Positions 8,792 through 17,576 of a DNA stretch of 64,000 bases are shown one piece after another. Source of the DNA: Paracraurococcus lichenis (GTDB taxonomy: Bacteria; Pseudomonadota; Alphaproteobacteria; Acetobacterales; Acetobacteraceae); contig NZ_JAUTWS010000024.1 in assembly GCF_030657435.1 (NCBI RefSeq), forward strand, positions 25,158 through 89,157, written 5' to 3'. The translations under genes were made by a program, and so were the position numbers. Position 1 is the first letter of the stretch. Each line of letters opens with the position of its first letter. The notes under the pieces were generated by a model, which ran no database searches, had not been told where the DNA came from, and saw only the letters and a program-made list of their open reading frames with translations.

Positions 8792-8856
8792 CGGCATTCC
8801 CCGGGGCGGCCAGCGGCCGCCCCGTCCCGCGCCCACCCCTCGGGGCGTGGTCATGC

Positions 8857-8880
8857 CGGCAGACGTCAGGACGTCTGCCG
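8857..8880. terminator. Hairpin between convergent genes
   Basis: A perfect 10-bp stem, CGGCAGACGT/ACGTCTGCCG, with a 4-base CAGG loop lies 65 bp after the phasin-CBS stop and faces the convergent gene ending at 8990. There is no T tract, so termination is only presumed. Confidence 0.5.
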
Positions 8881-8989
8881 ATGTCGGTATCGCAGGCAGG
8901 GTTGCCGGGTCCCTGCCGCAGCCGGGCCGCGATGGGGACCCGGTGCGGCAGCCGCGCGCCATGCCAGCCTGCACCGATGCCGGCCGCTG

Positions 8990-9256
8990 TCAGAGATACC
9001 GGCCGCGCTCCAGGATCTCGAGCGTGTATTCCCGGTAGGTCATGCCGAGTTCCTCGGCCCGCGCCAGGCGGCGCAGGGCGATCTCGCGCGGCGCCTTCCA
9101 GGCCTGCTTCACCTTCTTCCGCCAGACGTAGCCGCGCCAGGATTCCTCGGGGTCGAGCGGCGGGCCGTTGTTGTGGCCAGGGCGCGGCAGGGGTGCCGTG
9201 CTCTCGGGCAGCGGCGGCAGCGGGCGGCGGCGACGCGGACGTGGGAGTGGGCGCAT
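8990..9256 (-). CDS. Conserved hypothetical basic protein
   Basis: An 88-residue protein of unknown function. The N-terminal 25 residues are Arg/Pro-rich. They are followed by the motif GHNNGPPLDPEESWRGYVWR, a Lys/Arg-rich helix (KKVKQAWKAPREIALRRLAR) and a C-terminal segment MTYREYTLEILERGRYL. I believe this pattern recurs in small alphaproteobacterial proteins, but no function is known to me. GGAGGATC sits 6 bases before the ATG and supports the start. It lies 46 bp downstream of holC on the same strand, so the two are probably co-transcribed. Confidence 0.7.
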   Translation of the reverse strand: MRPLPRPRRRRPLPPLPESTAPLPRPGHNNGPPLDPEESWRGYVWRKKVKQAWKAPREIALRRLARAEELGMTYREYTLEILERGRYL

Positions 9257-9302
9257 GCGCGTGATCCTCCGGCAACGGTCGAGCAAGCGCCAGGCCAGCC
9301 GG

Positions 9303-9764
9303 TCATCCCGCCTTCCTCTCCCAGCCGCGCTGGCCCTGCTGCCAGTAGGAGAGCGCATGGCCCGCCGCCTTGGCCGCGCTCCAGCGCCGGCGCGCCGCCT
9401 GCACCGCCGCCTCGTCGGCGCCGTCGAAGAGGTCCAGCACCCGGTCGAAGAGCGCGAGGCGCGCGCTCTCGGCGCCGTCGACCAGGAACAGGAATCGGGC
9501 GCCGTTCGGCGCCCCTTCCTCCCCCACATCCTCGGCCGTCAGCCAGATCGGCTGCTGCGCCGCATGCCCCATCGCCTTGCTGCCATGCGGCAGCCAGTCC
9601 GGGTCGGTGCCGAGCCAGAGCGCCGAATCGAGCGCGGCCACCCGCTCCTCGCTGCCGCAGAGGACGAGGGCGCGGCCGCCCGTCGCCAGCACGCGGCCGA
9701 GCAGCTTCGGCAGCGCCTGGTCGAGCGGGGTGCGGGTCAGGTGGTAGAAGGCGATGTCGGTCAT
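9303..9764 (-). CDS. holC: DNA polymerase III subunit chi
   Basis: A 153-residue HolC, the clamp-loader accessory subunit that links the replicase to SSB through psi. The N terminus (MTDIAFYHLTRTPLDQALPK) and the internal LWLGTDPDWLPHG, FLFLVDGAE and LFDRVLDLFDG segments follow the family order, and the C-terminal RWSAAKAAGHALSYWQQ block is typical of alphaproteobacterial chi. Length matches the family. It is the first gene of a two-gene minus-strand unit with the small basic protein downstream. Confidence 0.92.
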   Translation of the reverse strand: MTDIAFYHLTRTPLDQALPKLLGRVLATGGRALVLCGSEERVAALDSALWLGTDPDWLPHGSKAMGHAAQQPIWLTAEDVGEEGAPNGARFLFLVDGAESARLALFDRVLDLFDGADEAAVQAARRRWSAAKAAGHALSYWQQGQRGWERKAG

Positions 9765-9901
9765 GCGGTGGCCAGGGCCAGCCTTACCACGGGACGCGCC
9801 CGGCGCGGAGCCGGGACGCAGGTTGCGGAACAGGCGGGCCGTTAGCGGTTTCGCAGCCTCTCCGGGGCGAGGAATGGCGCCGGTTGCAACAGGTCGGCGC
9901 G

Positions 9902-10981
9902 ATGGACGGCAGCATTCTTCCCCAGGGCAGGACGAGGCCAGGGCGGCAGGAGGGCGGGGAGGCGACGCCCGAGCGGGTGCTCGCCCTCGCCGACGAGGCG
10001 GCGGGGCTGGTGACGGCGCGGCTGCGGGCCATCCGCGACATCACGCGGCAGACCCGCATCCTCGCGCTCAATGCCACGATCGAGGCGGCGCGGGCCGGCG
10101 AGAGCGGCCGCGGCTTCGCCGTGGTGGCCAACGAGGTCCGCGGCGTGGCCGGCGAGGTCGCCCGCCTCTCGGAGGACATGGAGAGCGAGTTGCGCGGCGC
10201 CTTCGATGCGCTGCGCGATGTCGGCCTGCGGATGGCGGAGACGGTGCGCGGGCAGCGGCTGGTCGACCTGGCGCTGAACGCCATCGAGATCATCGACCGC
10301 AACCTCTATGAGCGCACCTGCGACGTCCGCTGGTGGGCGACCGATGCGGCGGTGGTGGAGGCGGCGGCCGATGCGGCGCCGGCGCGGCTGGCGCATGCCG
10401 CGGCGCGGCTCGGCGTCATCCTCGGCGCCTATACGGTCTATCTCGACCTCTGGCTTTGCGACCTCTCGGGGCGGGTGATCGCCAATGGCCGGCCGGATCG
10501 ATGGCAGGCGGCGGGCCTCGACGTCTCGGGCGAGGGCTGGTTCCAGGCGGCGCTGCGATCGGGCAGCGGCGAGGAATTCGCGGTGGCCGATGTGGCGCGG
10601 CCGGCCGCCGTCGGCGGCGCGCCGGTCGCCACCTATGCCGCCGCGGTGCGGGAGGGCGGGGAGACCCGGGGCCGCGTCATCGGCGTGCTGGGCATCCATT
10701 TCGACTGGGGCCCGCAGGCGGAGGCGGTGGTGCGCGGCGTGCGGCTGACGCCGGAGGAGGCGGGGCGGACGCGCGTGCTGCTGCTGGATGCGGAGGGGCG
10801 GGTGCTCGCCGCCTCCGACGGAAAGGGCGTGCTGGAGGAGCGGGTCCCGCTCGCGGCCGGCGGCCGTGAGTCCGGCTTCTACCGCGACGGCGGCCGCACC
10901 GTCGCCTTCCACCGCACGCCGGGCTACGAGACCTACAAGGGCCTCGGCTGGTACGGCGCGCTGGTGCAGGCGGCGGGGTAG
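9902..10981 (+). CDS. Soluble chemoreceptor-like protein with N-terminal MCP tip and C-terminal sensor
   Basis: A 359-residue protein with no membrane segment. The chemoreceptor signalling tip is at the front, about residues 46-93 (TRILALNATIEAARAGESG, then FAVVANEVRGVAGEVARLS). The remaining 230 residues look like a Cache-type sensor: IEIIDRNLYERTCDVRWWA, YTVYLDLWLCDLSGRVIANG, GEGWFQAALRSG and IGVLGIHFDWG. Ordinary receptors have the opposite order and flanking TM helices. The coiled coil is short, so whether it engages CheA/CheW is uncertain. The Shine-Dalgarno is weak; 9902 is the only ATG upstream of the tip that fits. Confidence 0.8.
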   Translation: MDGSILPQGRTRPGRQEGGEATPERVLALADEAAGLVTARLRAIRDITRQTRILALNATIEAARAGESGRGFAVVANEVRGVAGEVARLSEDMESELRGAFDALRDVGLRMAETVRGQRLVDLALNAIEIIDRNLYERTCDVRWWATDAAVVEAAADAAPARLAHAAARLGVILGAYTVYLDLWLCDLSGRVIANGRPDRWQAAGLDVSGEGWFQAALRSGSGEEFAVADVARPAAVGGAPVATYAAAVREGGETRGRVIGVLGIHFDWGPQAEAVVRGVRLTPEEAGRTRVLLLDAEGRVLAASDGKGVLEERVPLAAGGRESGFYRDGGRTVAFHRTPGYETYKGLGWYGALVQAAG

Positions 10982-10994
10982 CACCCGCAACCGC

Positions 10995-11205
10995 GAAGGC
11001 GTCCGTGGCGCCTTCGACGGCGTCGAAGGCGACCATTGCGTCGAGCCATGCGGCAGGCGCGGCGTCAAGGATGCGCCGAAGGCGCACCGCGCGTCGTTCT
11101 GAAGGCGCGCTACTCGCGCGACGCGCGGCTTCGTCCTTGACGCCGCGCCTGCCGCATGGCGTTTGCTTGGGGTCGCTCGACGGGGTCGAGCGCCCGCATC
11201 GGGCC
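10995..11205. repeat. Dispersed palindromic element, family C, copy 1
   Basis: Two 28-bp arms, 11046-11073 (CCATGCGGCAGGCGCGGCGT...) and 11132-11159, are inverted copies with one mismatch and flank a 58-bp centre. Outer segments (CTCGACGGGGTCGAGCG on the right, CGCCTTCGACGGCGTCGAAG on the left) are themselves short palindromes. The whole unit matches the element at 19437-19600 in reverse orientation. It fills the gap between the convergent chemoreceptor and ankyrin genes. Confidence 0.78.
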
Positions 11206-11221
11206 CTCACGATAAGGGCGC

Positions 11222-11752
11222 TCAGCCGCCCGTCTCGGCGAGGCGCCCGGCGGTGTCGGCCGCGCCCATCTGCTCCGCCGCGGCGCGCGCCGTGTAGCCC
11301 GCACCGTCCTCGACCAGGGGATTGGCCCCGCGCGCCAGCAGCAGGTCCAGGATCTCCAGGCGATTGAACATGGCGGCGACCATCAGGGCGGTCCGCCCGC
11401 CCTCCCCGCGCCCGTCCACCGCCGCGCCCTTGTCCAGCAGCAGCCGCACGATATCGGCCGCGCCCTTGAAGGCGGCCGCGGCCAGCGGCGTCTGGCCACG
11501 GTCGTTCGCCAGGTCCGGATCGGCGCCGGCGTCCAGCAGCACGCGCACCGTCCCGGGATGCCCGTGATAGGCGGCCAGCATCAGCAGGCTGTCGCCCTTC
11601 TCGTTGCGCAGGTTCGGCGGCAGGCCGCGGTGGAGCACCGCGGCCAGCGCCTCGGCCTCCCCGCCGCGGGCCGCCTGGAAGACGCGGCGGGCGAAGGCCA
11701 GGGTCTCGGCGTCGAGACCCTGCTGCGCCCCCGGGGCTGCCGCCTCGCTCAT
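11222..11752 (-). CDS. Ankyrin-repeat protein
   Basis: A 176-residue protein. After a helical N terminus (DAETLAFARRVFQAARGGEA) come about four ankyrin repeats: GLPPNLRNEKGDSLLMLAAY, GHPGTVRVLLDAGADPDLAN, GQTPLAAAAFKGAADIVRLL, and GGRTALMVAAMFNRLEILDL. Ankyrin repeats are protein-binding scaffolds; no partner is evident. There is no signal peptide, so it is cytoplasmic. Its ATG overlaps the stop codon of a 37-codon ORF (ATGA), which suggests translational coupling. Confidence 0.88.
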   Translation of the reverse strand: MSEAAAPGAQQGLDAETLAFARRVFQAARGGEAEALAAVLHRGLPPNLRNEKGDSLLMLAAYHGHPGTVRVLLDAGADPDLANDRGQTPLAAAAFKGAADIVRLLLDKGAAVDGRGEGGRTALMVAAMFNRLEILDLLLARGANPLVEDGAGYTARAAAEQMGAADTAGRLAETGG

Positions 11753-11862
11753 TCCGCCGCCTGCTGGCCGGGCTGCAGGCCCTGCGGCGCCTCGCGCCGG
11801 CCGCTGGCATAGGTCGGGCCCTGGCGCGTGGTGAGGAAGGGCTGGTCGTCCTGCTGGCGCAT
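11749..11862 (-). CDS. Micro-ORF coupled to the ankyrin gene
   Basis: A 37-residue polar peptide, beginning MRQQDDQPFLTTRQGPTYAS and ending QPGQQAAE. AGGGAGA stands 4 bases before the ATG, and the stop codon overlaps the ankyrin start by four bases. This is why I keep it despite its size. There is no hydrophobic segment and no recognisable family. It could be a leader that couples ankyrin translation rather than a functional protein. Confidence 0.5.
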   Translation of the reverse strand: MRQQDDQPFLTTRQGPTYASGRREAPQGLQPGQQAAE

Positions 11863-12570
11863 GCATTCTCCCTGGAACATGCCGCAGGCCCGGGGGGCGG
11901 CGGCACGCGATGCGGTCGGGTCCGGGGCGGATGGGGCAGGGCCGCCCGGCCGGTTGCGGCCAGGCAGGGCGCGACCTCGGCCGCCGGTGGGTTGGCAAAC
12001 GCCGCATACCGGGGAGGTTTCCACCGGGCGTCGAGCGTCATCGCGACAGAACACGCGAAACGTGAGCGGCAGCCGCGAAGAGGAACGGACCGGAATCGCA
12101 GGGAAGATGAAGGGCCGGCGCCCTCTGCCACCGGATGCGGACGCACTGTCCCATCCGCCGCTCTATGGGTCGAAAAGATAACCATTTCGTGATGACGCCG
12201 AGATGATCCATTCTGGTTTTGACCAAGTCCATGCGCCTATGCTGCTGCATGGGTGCAAAGAAGAGAGTATTTCGCAGAACATACCGGACCTGCTTTGCAC
12301 CGAGGCGGAAACCGACCATCCCGGCTTCCTGACGTCTCTGGCATTATCGCGCGGCAGTCTTGTATTTGGCCATTCGTTTCGATGTCTTGGCTTCGACTGG
12401 GTGCATTCCATTCGGAAGGCAAGGCTGCCGGCAGGCTGATCGGCCGGCATTTCATGAGAGGCGGTTCGTCGAGGACCCGGCCGGAACGGTCCGGTGGCCG
12501 GCAGCGCCCCGCACGTCGCGCGGCGCCGGGCCCCGGCACCGTCGCGCCCGGCCAGGATGGGAGGACAGGC
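11863..12570. other. Gene-free stretch before the sulfatase
   Basis: About 700 bases without a convincing gene. From about 12150 to 12430 the GC content drops, and related short words occur on both strands (GGGTGCAAAGAAGAG and CTGCTTTGCACCGAG). This looks like a promoter or regulatory region for the downstream sulfatase, or decayed sequence. From 12440 the composition returns to normal, and a GGGAGGA ribosome-binding site ends the stretch. Confidence 0.35.
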
Positions 12571-14469
12571 ATGGAACGTCGGAATTTCCTCAAATCGGCA
12601 GGCATGGCGGCCGCGGCGGGGGCCCTCGCCGGCAAGGAAGGCATCGCCGGGTCCGGCGACGCGCCACCCGGCCCGGTGCCGGGGCCGCAGCCCAACATCC
12701 TGTTCATCCTCGTCGACGAGATGCGCTTCCCGTCGGTCTTTCCCGAAGGCGTCACCGATGCCGGCGGCTTCCTGCAGAAGTTCATGCCGAACGTTTATTC
12801 GCTCTGGCAACGCGGCGTGAAATTCGGGCAGCACTACACCGCCGCATCGGCCTGCACGCCCTCCCGCGGCGTCCTCATCACGGGCCTCTACAGCCAGCAG
12901 AGCTGGCTGATGCAGACGCTGACGAACGAGCCGGGCCAGGTCTCCGCCACGCCGCCGCTGAACCCGGCCTACCCGACCTACGGCAAGCTGCTCCGCCGGG
13001 CCGGCTACCAGACGCCCTATGTCGGGAAATGGCACGTCTCGTTCGAGGTGGTGACGGGCCTCGAGCCCTATGGCTTCCGCGGCCTCACCACGCCGGACCC
13101 CGTGGGCTACAACCTGCAGGGCACGGTGGGCCAGAAGCCCGGCACGCCCTACTACCAGTACACCTTCCTGAACGACGAGGACATCGCGCAGCAGGCCGTG
13201 CAGTGGCTCGGCCGCCGCCGCGCCGACGACCGCCCCTGGTGCCTGACCGTCAGCTTCGTCAATCCGCACGACCAGGAGTTCTTCTGGGCCGGCACCGAGT
13301 TCCAGACCTACAACAACCTTTTCCCCGACGGATCGGCGCTGCAGCCGGTCAAGAAATACTCGACGCCGGGCGATCCGCCGGTGGTCGCCTGGGACGACAA
13401 CCCGCTGAAGTCGCCCGGCTCCTACGGCTACCCAGCGCTTCCCCCCAACTGGGAGAGCGCGGCGACGCTGCAGGCCAACAAGCCCTCCACCCAGGTCATG
13501 GGACAACTGGCCTCGGCCGCGATCTTCAGCGGCATCGCCCAGGAAACGCCCGACCAGACCGGCTTCTCGGTCCGGCGCTACCCGATCCCGGACAGCAGCG
13601 TGAACATCGGCTACGGCGTCGCGCCCTTCGGCTACTGGCAGCGCTGCCTCGACTCCTACACCGCCATCATGCAGATCGTGGACCAGCGCATCGGGGAGGT
13701 CCTGCAGGCCCTGCCGCGCGAGGTGGCCGACAACACCATCATCGTCTTCGCCTCCGACCACGGCGAATATGCCGGGGCGCATGGCTTCATGTCGGGCAAG
13801 ATCCTGACCTGCTACGACGAGGCCTTCCACGTGCCTCTCATCGTCGTGGACCCGAGCCACCGCTTCGTCGGCGAGACGGAGACGCTGCGGACCGGGCTGA
13901 CATCCTCGGTGGACATGCTGCCGCTCCTCGTCAGCCTGGGCAACAACGGCACGCAGGACTGGCTGTCCGGCCGCCTCGACAGCATCTACGGGGCCCGGCA
14001 CGACATGCTGCCGATGCTCCGCTCCGCCTCGGCGCCGGGGCGGCCCTATGTGCTCCTGGCCTCGGACGAGCTCATTCCGGCGAAGTTCAACTTCAACGAC
14101 TCCCCGATCCACATCGCCGGGATCCGCACGTCATCGGCCAAGCTGGCGACCTATGCGACATGGACGCCGCGGACGGGGCGGATCGAGCCGGGCACGGTCG
14201 AGCTGGAGTTCTACGACTACGCCACGCCCGAGGGCGTGGCGGAGCTGGCGAACACGCCCGGCGACGAGCGGGCGCAGCAGATGTCGCGCCTCCTGCTCGA
14301 CGACCTGATCCCGAACGAGTTGCGCGCGAGATTGCCGGGCGCCCTCGCCGCTGCCCAGGACCTCTCGAAGGCCGCCTATCTCTTCACCGAGGCGCAGGCG
14401 CTCGACACGAGCGCGCCCACGCCCGTCCGCGACCTCCTCGCGGGGTTAGGCTACGGGCGGGAATTCTGA
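12571..14469 (+). CDS. Tat-exported type I sulfatase
   Basis: A 632-residue sulfatase family hydrolase. The N terminus MERRNFLKSAGMAAAAGALA is a twin-arginine signal, so the enzyme should be folded in the cytoplasm and exported. The metal aspartate lies in NILFILVDEMR, and the formylglycine motif is CTPSR (Cys95). YVGKWH and the second metal site IIVFASDHGEYAG (about 390-402) are present. Cys-type sulfatases need a formylglycine-generating enzyme or anaerobic SME; neither gene is adjacent. GGGAGGA precedes the chosen ATG. The substrate is unknown; phosphonate monoester or choline sulfate-type activities are also possible in this family. Confidence 0.92.
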   Translation: MERRNFLKSAGMAAAAGALAGKEGIAGSGDAPPGPVPGPQPNILFILVDEMRFPSVFPEGVTDAGGFLQKFMPNVYSLWQRGVKFGQHYTAASACTPSRGVLITGLYSQQSWLMQTLTNEPGQVSATPPLNPAYPTYGKLLRRAGYQTPYVGKWHVSFEVVTGLEPYGFRGLTTPDPVGYNLQGTVGQKPGTPYYQYTFLNDEDIAQQAVQWLGRRRADDRPWCLTVSFVNPHDQEFFWAGTEFQTYNNLFPDGSALQPVKKYSTPGDPPVVAWDDNPLKSPGSYGYPALPPNWESAATLQANKPSTQVMGQLASAAIFSGIAQETPDQTGFSVRRYPIPDSSVNIGYGVAPFGYWQRCLDSYTAIMQIVDQRIGEVLQALPREVADNTIIVFASDHGEYAGAHGFMSGKILTCYDEAFHVPLIVVDPSHRFVGETETLRTGLTSSVDMLPLLVSLGNNGTQDWLSGRLDSIYGARHDMLPMLRSASAPGRPYVLLASDELIPAKFNFNDSPIHIAGIRTSSAKLATYATWTPRTGRIEPGTVELEFYDYATPEGVAELANTPGDERAQQMSRLLLDDLIPNELRARLPGALAAAQDLSKAAYLFTEAQALDTSAPTPVRDLLAGLGYGREF

Positions 14470-14576
14470 GGCCCGGCGGCCGCCCGCCGCGGCGGGCGGC
14501 CGTCGAAGCCGGAGGCCGGTCCGCGGCGATCCCGGGCCTGCGGCGGCGGATCCAGGCGGCCGGGCGTCCGCGTAAA

Positions 14577-14612
14577 GCCATATCGGCCAGCATGCATGCT
14601 GGCCGATATGGC
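14577..14612. terminator. Perfect 36-bp palindrome between convergent genes
   Basis: GCCATATCGGCCAGCATG is followed directly by its exact reverse complement with no spacer, centred between 14594 and 14595. It lies 107 bp after the sulfatase stop and 6 bp past the stop of the convergent aminopeptidase gene. It could act as a bidirectional terminator or as a protein-binding site. No T tract follows on either strand. Confidence 0.7.
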
Positions 14613-14618
14613 GACGCT

Positions 14619-16037
14619 CTAGGGACCGTCCGGCGCCTCGAAGTGATGCGCCACCAGCGCATCCAGCAGCCGCGCGCCGAAGCCGCTCGGGCCCCGGGGC
14701 CCGAGCGCCTCGGCCTCCGCCCGCGCCGCGACGCCGGCGATGTCGAGATGCGCCCAGGGCGCCTCGCCGGCGAATTCGCGGAGGAAGGCCGCGGCATGGC
14801 TCGCATCCGGCAGCAGCCGCCCGCTGAGGCACTGCTTCAGGTCGGCGATGCCGCTCTTGAGGTCCTCGCGGTGCCGCTCGCCGATCGGCAGGCGCCAGAG
14901 CCGCTCGCCCACCGCCTCCCCGGCCGCCGCGGCCTGCGCCATCAGCGCCGCATCGGTGCCGAACATCCCGGCGCGGTGATGGCCGAGCGCGGTGACGACC
15001 GCCCCGGTCAGGGTGGCGAGGTCGAGCATCGCGGCCGGCCGGAAGCGGCGCGCGAAATGCAGCGCATCCGCCAGCACCAGCCGCCCCTCGGCATCGGTGT
15101 CCACCACCTCCACCGTGGTGCCGGCGCCGGTGCGCAGCACGTCGCCGGGGCGATAGGCCTCGGCGCCCAGGCTGTTCTCCGCCAGCGCCAGCACGGCGAC
15201 GGCCGGCGCCGGGGAGCGCCGCAGGGCGAGGGCCAGCATGGCGCCGGCGCAGGCGGCGGCGCCGGCCATGTCGCCGCGCATCGCCTCCATCCCCTGCGCC
15301 GGCTTGATGCTGATGCCGCCGGTGTCGAAGCAGATGCCCTTGCCGACGAAGGCGATGGGCGGCACGGCGTGGCAGCCGCGCCAGCGCAGCACCGCCAGCC
15401 GCGGCGGGTTCGCGCTGCCGCCGCCGACCGCGAGCAGCGCGCCCAAGCCCTCCCGCGCCAGGCGCTTGCGTCCCAGCACGTCGACGGCGATGCCGTGCTC
15501 GGCCAGCGCCTCCAGACGCGCGGCGAAGGCGCGGGTGGTCAGGTGGTTGCCCGGCTCGGCCGCGAGGTCGCGCGCCAGCAGGCAGCCCCGCACCCCCGCC
15601 GCGGCCCGCTCCCAGAGCGGCTCGACCGCCTCGGGGCTGTCCACCAGCAGGTCGAGATGCGCGAGCGCCGGCCCCTCCGCCCGGCGGTGGCGGTCGAAGC
15701 GCCAGGCGCGCAGGCAGGCGCCGGCGGCGAGCGCCGCGGCGGCCTCGGGCGGCAGGCCGCGGGCATCGAGGGTGAGGCGCTTCGCCCGGCCGGCGGCGGC
15801 AACCGCCGTGCCGCCCGCCACCTCCCAGTCCAGCGGCCGGCGCGCCGCGCCGGTGCCGAGGAGCAGCACGCGGCCCTCGGGTCCGGGCAGGTCCGCCACC
15901 TGCTCCGCAGCGCCGGTGAAGCCCGCCGCCTCCGCCGCCGCCCGCCATTCGTGCGGCACGGAAGCGGCCGCGGCCAGCGGGATGGCGCGCGGGCCCGGCT
16001 GCTCCCGCGCTGCCCGCCGCAGCCTGACCTTCAGCAT
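14619..16037 (-). CDS. M17 leucyl aminopeptidase family protein (paralogue)
   Basis: A 472-residue cytosolic aminopeptidase of the M17 family. The C-terminal catalytic domain has all expected segments: FVGKGICFDTGGISIKP, the metal/catalytic VVDTDAEGRLVLADAL, LDLATLTGAVVTALGHH and the PWAHLDIAG end. The N-terminal domain is shorter and more diverged than in its neighbour PepA, which starts just upstream on the same strand. An extra GTG precedes the ATG at 16037; the ATG is preferred. The pair probably arose by duplication. This copy may have shifted specificity, for example towards Cys-Gly or dipeptides. Confidence 0.92.
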   Translation of the reverse strand: MLKVRLRRAAREQPGPRAIPLAAAASVPHEWRAAAEAAGFTGAAEQVADLPGPEGRVLLLGTGAARRPLDWEVAGGTAVAAAGRAKRLTLDARGLPPEAAAALAAGACLRAWRFDRHRRAEGPALAHLDLLVDSPEAVEPLWERAAAGVRGCLLARDLAAEPGNHLTTRAFAARLEALAEHGIAVDVLGRKRLAREGLGALLAVGGGSANPPRLAVLRWRGCHAVPPIAFVGKGICFDTGGISIKPAQGMEAMRGDMAGAAACAGAMLALALRRSPAPAVAVLALAENSLGAEAYRPGDVLRTGAGTTVEVVDTDAEGRLVLADALHFARRFRPAAMLDLATLTGAVVTALGHHRAGMFGTDAALMAQAAAAGEAVGERLWRLPIGERHREDLKSGIADLKQCLSGRLLPDASHAAAFLREFAGEAPWAHLDIAGVAARAEAEALGPRGPSGFGARLLDALVAHHFEAPDGP

Positions 16038-16061
16038 CACGGGCCCCGCGCGGGCGGCCGC

Positions 16062-17576
16062 CTATCCCTCGTAGTGCTCCGCGACCAGGCGGTCCAGCAG
16101 CCGCACGCCGAAGGCGGTCGCGCCCTTGGGCACGGTCGGCAGGTCCTTGCTGCTCCAGGCCGTGCCGGCGATGTCGAGATGCGCCCAGGGCGTGGGCCCG
16201 TCCTTCGGGCCGACGAAGCGCTGGATGAACTGCGCCGCGGTGATGGAGCCGCCGGGGCGGCCGCCGACATTCTTCATGTCCGCGATGTCGGACTTGATCT
16301 GCTTGTCGTAGGCATCGCCGAGCGGCATGCGCCAGAGCTGCTCGCCCACCGCCTTGCCGGCGGCCGTCAATTGCTGCGCCAGCGCGTCGTCGTTGCTGAA
16401 CAGCCCGGCATGCTCGTGGCCGAGCGAGATGATGATCGCGCCGGTCAGCGTGGCGAGGTCCACCATGAGGCGCGGCGCGAAGCGGTCCTGGCAGTAGTGG
16501 ATGACGTCGGCGAGCACGAGGCGCCCCTCGGCATCGGTGTTGATGACCTCGACCGTCTGGCCGCTCATGGTCCTGACCACGTCGCCCGGCCGCTGCGCAT
16601 CGCCCGAGGGCATGTTCTCGACCAGGCCGACCAGCCCGACCGCATCGACCTTCGCCTTGCGGCCGGCGAGCGCCGCCATGGCGCCGATGACCGCGCCGGC
16701 GCCGGCCATGTCCCACTTCATATCCTCCATCCCCGCCGCGGGCTTGATGGAGATGCCGCCGGTGTCGAAGGTGACGCCCTTGCCGATGAAGGCGACCGGC
16801 TTGCCCGAGGCCTTCTTCCCCTTGCCGCCATTCCCGCCGGCGCCGTTCCACTGCATGACGACCAGCCGCGGCTCCTTCGCCGAGCCCTGGGCGACGCCGA
16901 GGATCGCGCCCATGCCGAGCTTCTTCATCTCCTTCGGGCCCAGCACCTCGACCGCGATGCCGAGCTTCTCGAGCTCCTTGCAGCGCTCGGCCATCTCCTC
17001 GGGGTGCAGGATGTTCGGCGGCTCGGTGACCAGGTCGCGCGCGAGGAAGACGCCGTCGGCGACGGCGCGGAGCGGCGCCCAGGCAGCCTTGGCGGCGGTG
17101 GCCGCGTCGCTGGCGATCTCGACCCGCTCGAGCTTCGGCCTGTCCTCCTCCTTCTCCGTCGTGCGGTAGCGGTCGAAGCGGTAGCTCTTCAGCAGCAGGC
17201 CCATGGCGAAGGCGGCGGCCTGCGGCGCGGCGAGGCTTTCCGCCGCCACCACCGCCTCGCGCTCGCCCGAGACCAGCGGCAGCGCGGCGCCGCCGGCGGC
17301 CTCCAGCCCCTCCGGCGTCAGGTCACCCGGCTTGCCGAGGCCGATGACGACCAGGCGGGCGGGGCCGCTGCCGCCCTCGACGGCCGGCGCCCAGATGGTG
17401 CAGCTCTGCCCCTTCCGGCCCTTGAAGGAGGCTGCGGCCAGGGCGCGGGCGACGGCGCCGTTGCTCGCGGCATCGATCGCCTGGGCGAGGCCCGCCAGCT
17501 CCGCATCCTCGGCGAGCGGCAGCACCAGCGCGCCGTGGCGGGGCAGGGCGGGCTTCACGAAGGCGATGTCGAGCAT
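16062..17576 (-). CDS. pepA: Leucyl aminopeptidase
   Basis: A 504-residue M17 zinc/manganese aminopeptidase that trims N-terminal residues from peptides; PepA can also bind DNA at recombination sites in enterobacteria. The macro-like N-terminal domain covers about 1-170. The catalytic domain has FIGKGVTFDTGGISIKPAAG, NTDAEGRLVLADVIHY and LATLTGAIIISLGHEHAG, and it ends PWAHLDIAGTAWSSKDLPT. Length fits the family. It is divergent from the IMPase-family gene at 17683 and is followed after 24 bp by its own paralogue, so the two should be one transcript. Confidence 0.95.
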   Translation of the reverse strand: MLDIAFVKPALPRHGALVLPLAEDAELAGLAQAIDAASNGAVARALAAASFKGRKGQSCTIWAPAVEGGSGPARLVVIGLGKPGDLTPEGLEAAGGAALPLVSGEREAVVAAESLAAPQAAAFAMGLLLKSYRFDRYRTTEKEEDRPKLERVEIASDAATAAKAAWAPLRAVADGVFLARDLVTEPPNILHPEEMAERCKELEKLGIAVEVLGPKEMKKLGMGAILGVAQGSAKEPRLVVMQWNGAGGNGGKGKKASGKPVAFIGKGVTFDTGGISIKPAAGMEDMKWDMAGAGAVIGAMAALAGRKAKVDAVGLVGLVENMPSGDAQRPGDVVRTMSGQTVEVINTDAEGRLVLADVIHYCQDRFAPRLMVDLATLTGAIIISLGHEHAGLFSNDDALAQQLTAAGKAVGEQLWRMPLGDAYDKQIKSDIADMKNVGGRPGGSITAAQFIQRFVGPKDGPTPWAHLDIAGTAWSSKDLPTVPKGATAFGVRLLDRLVAEHYEG

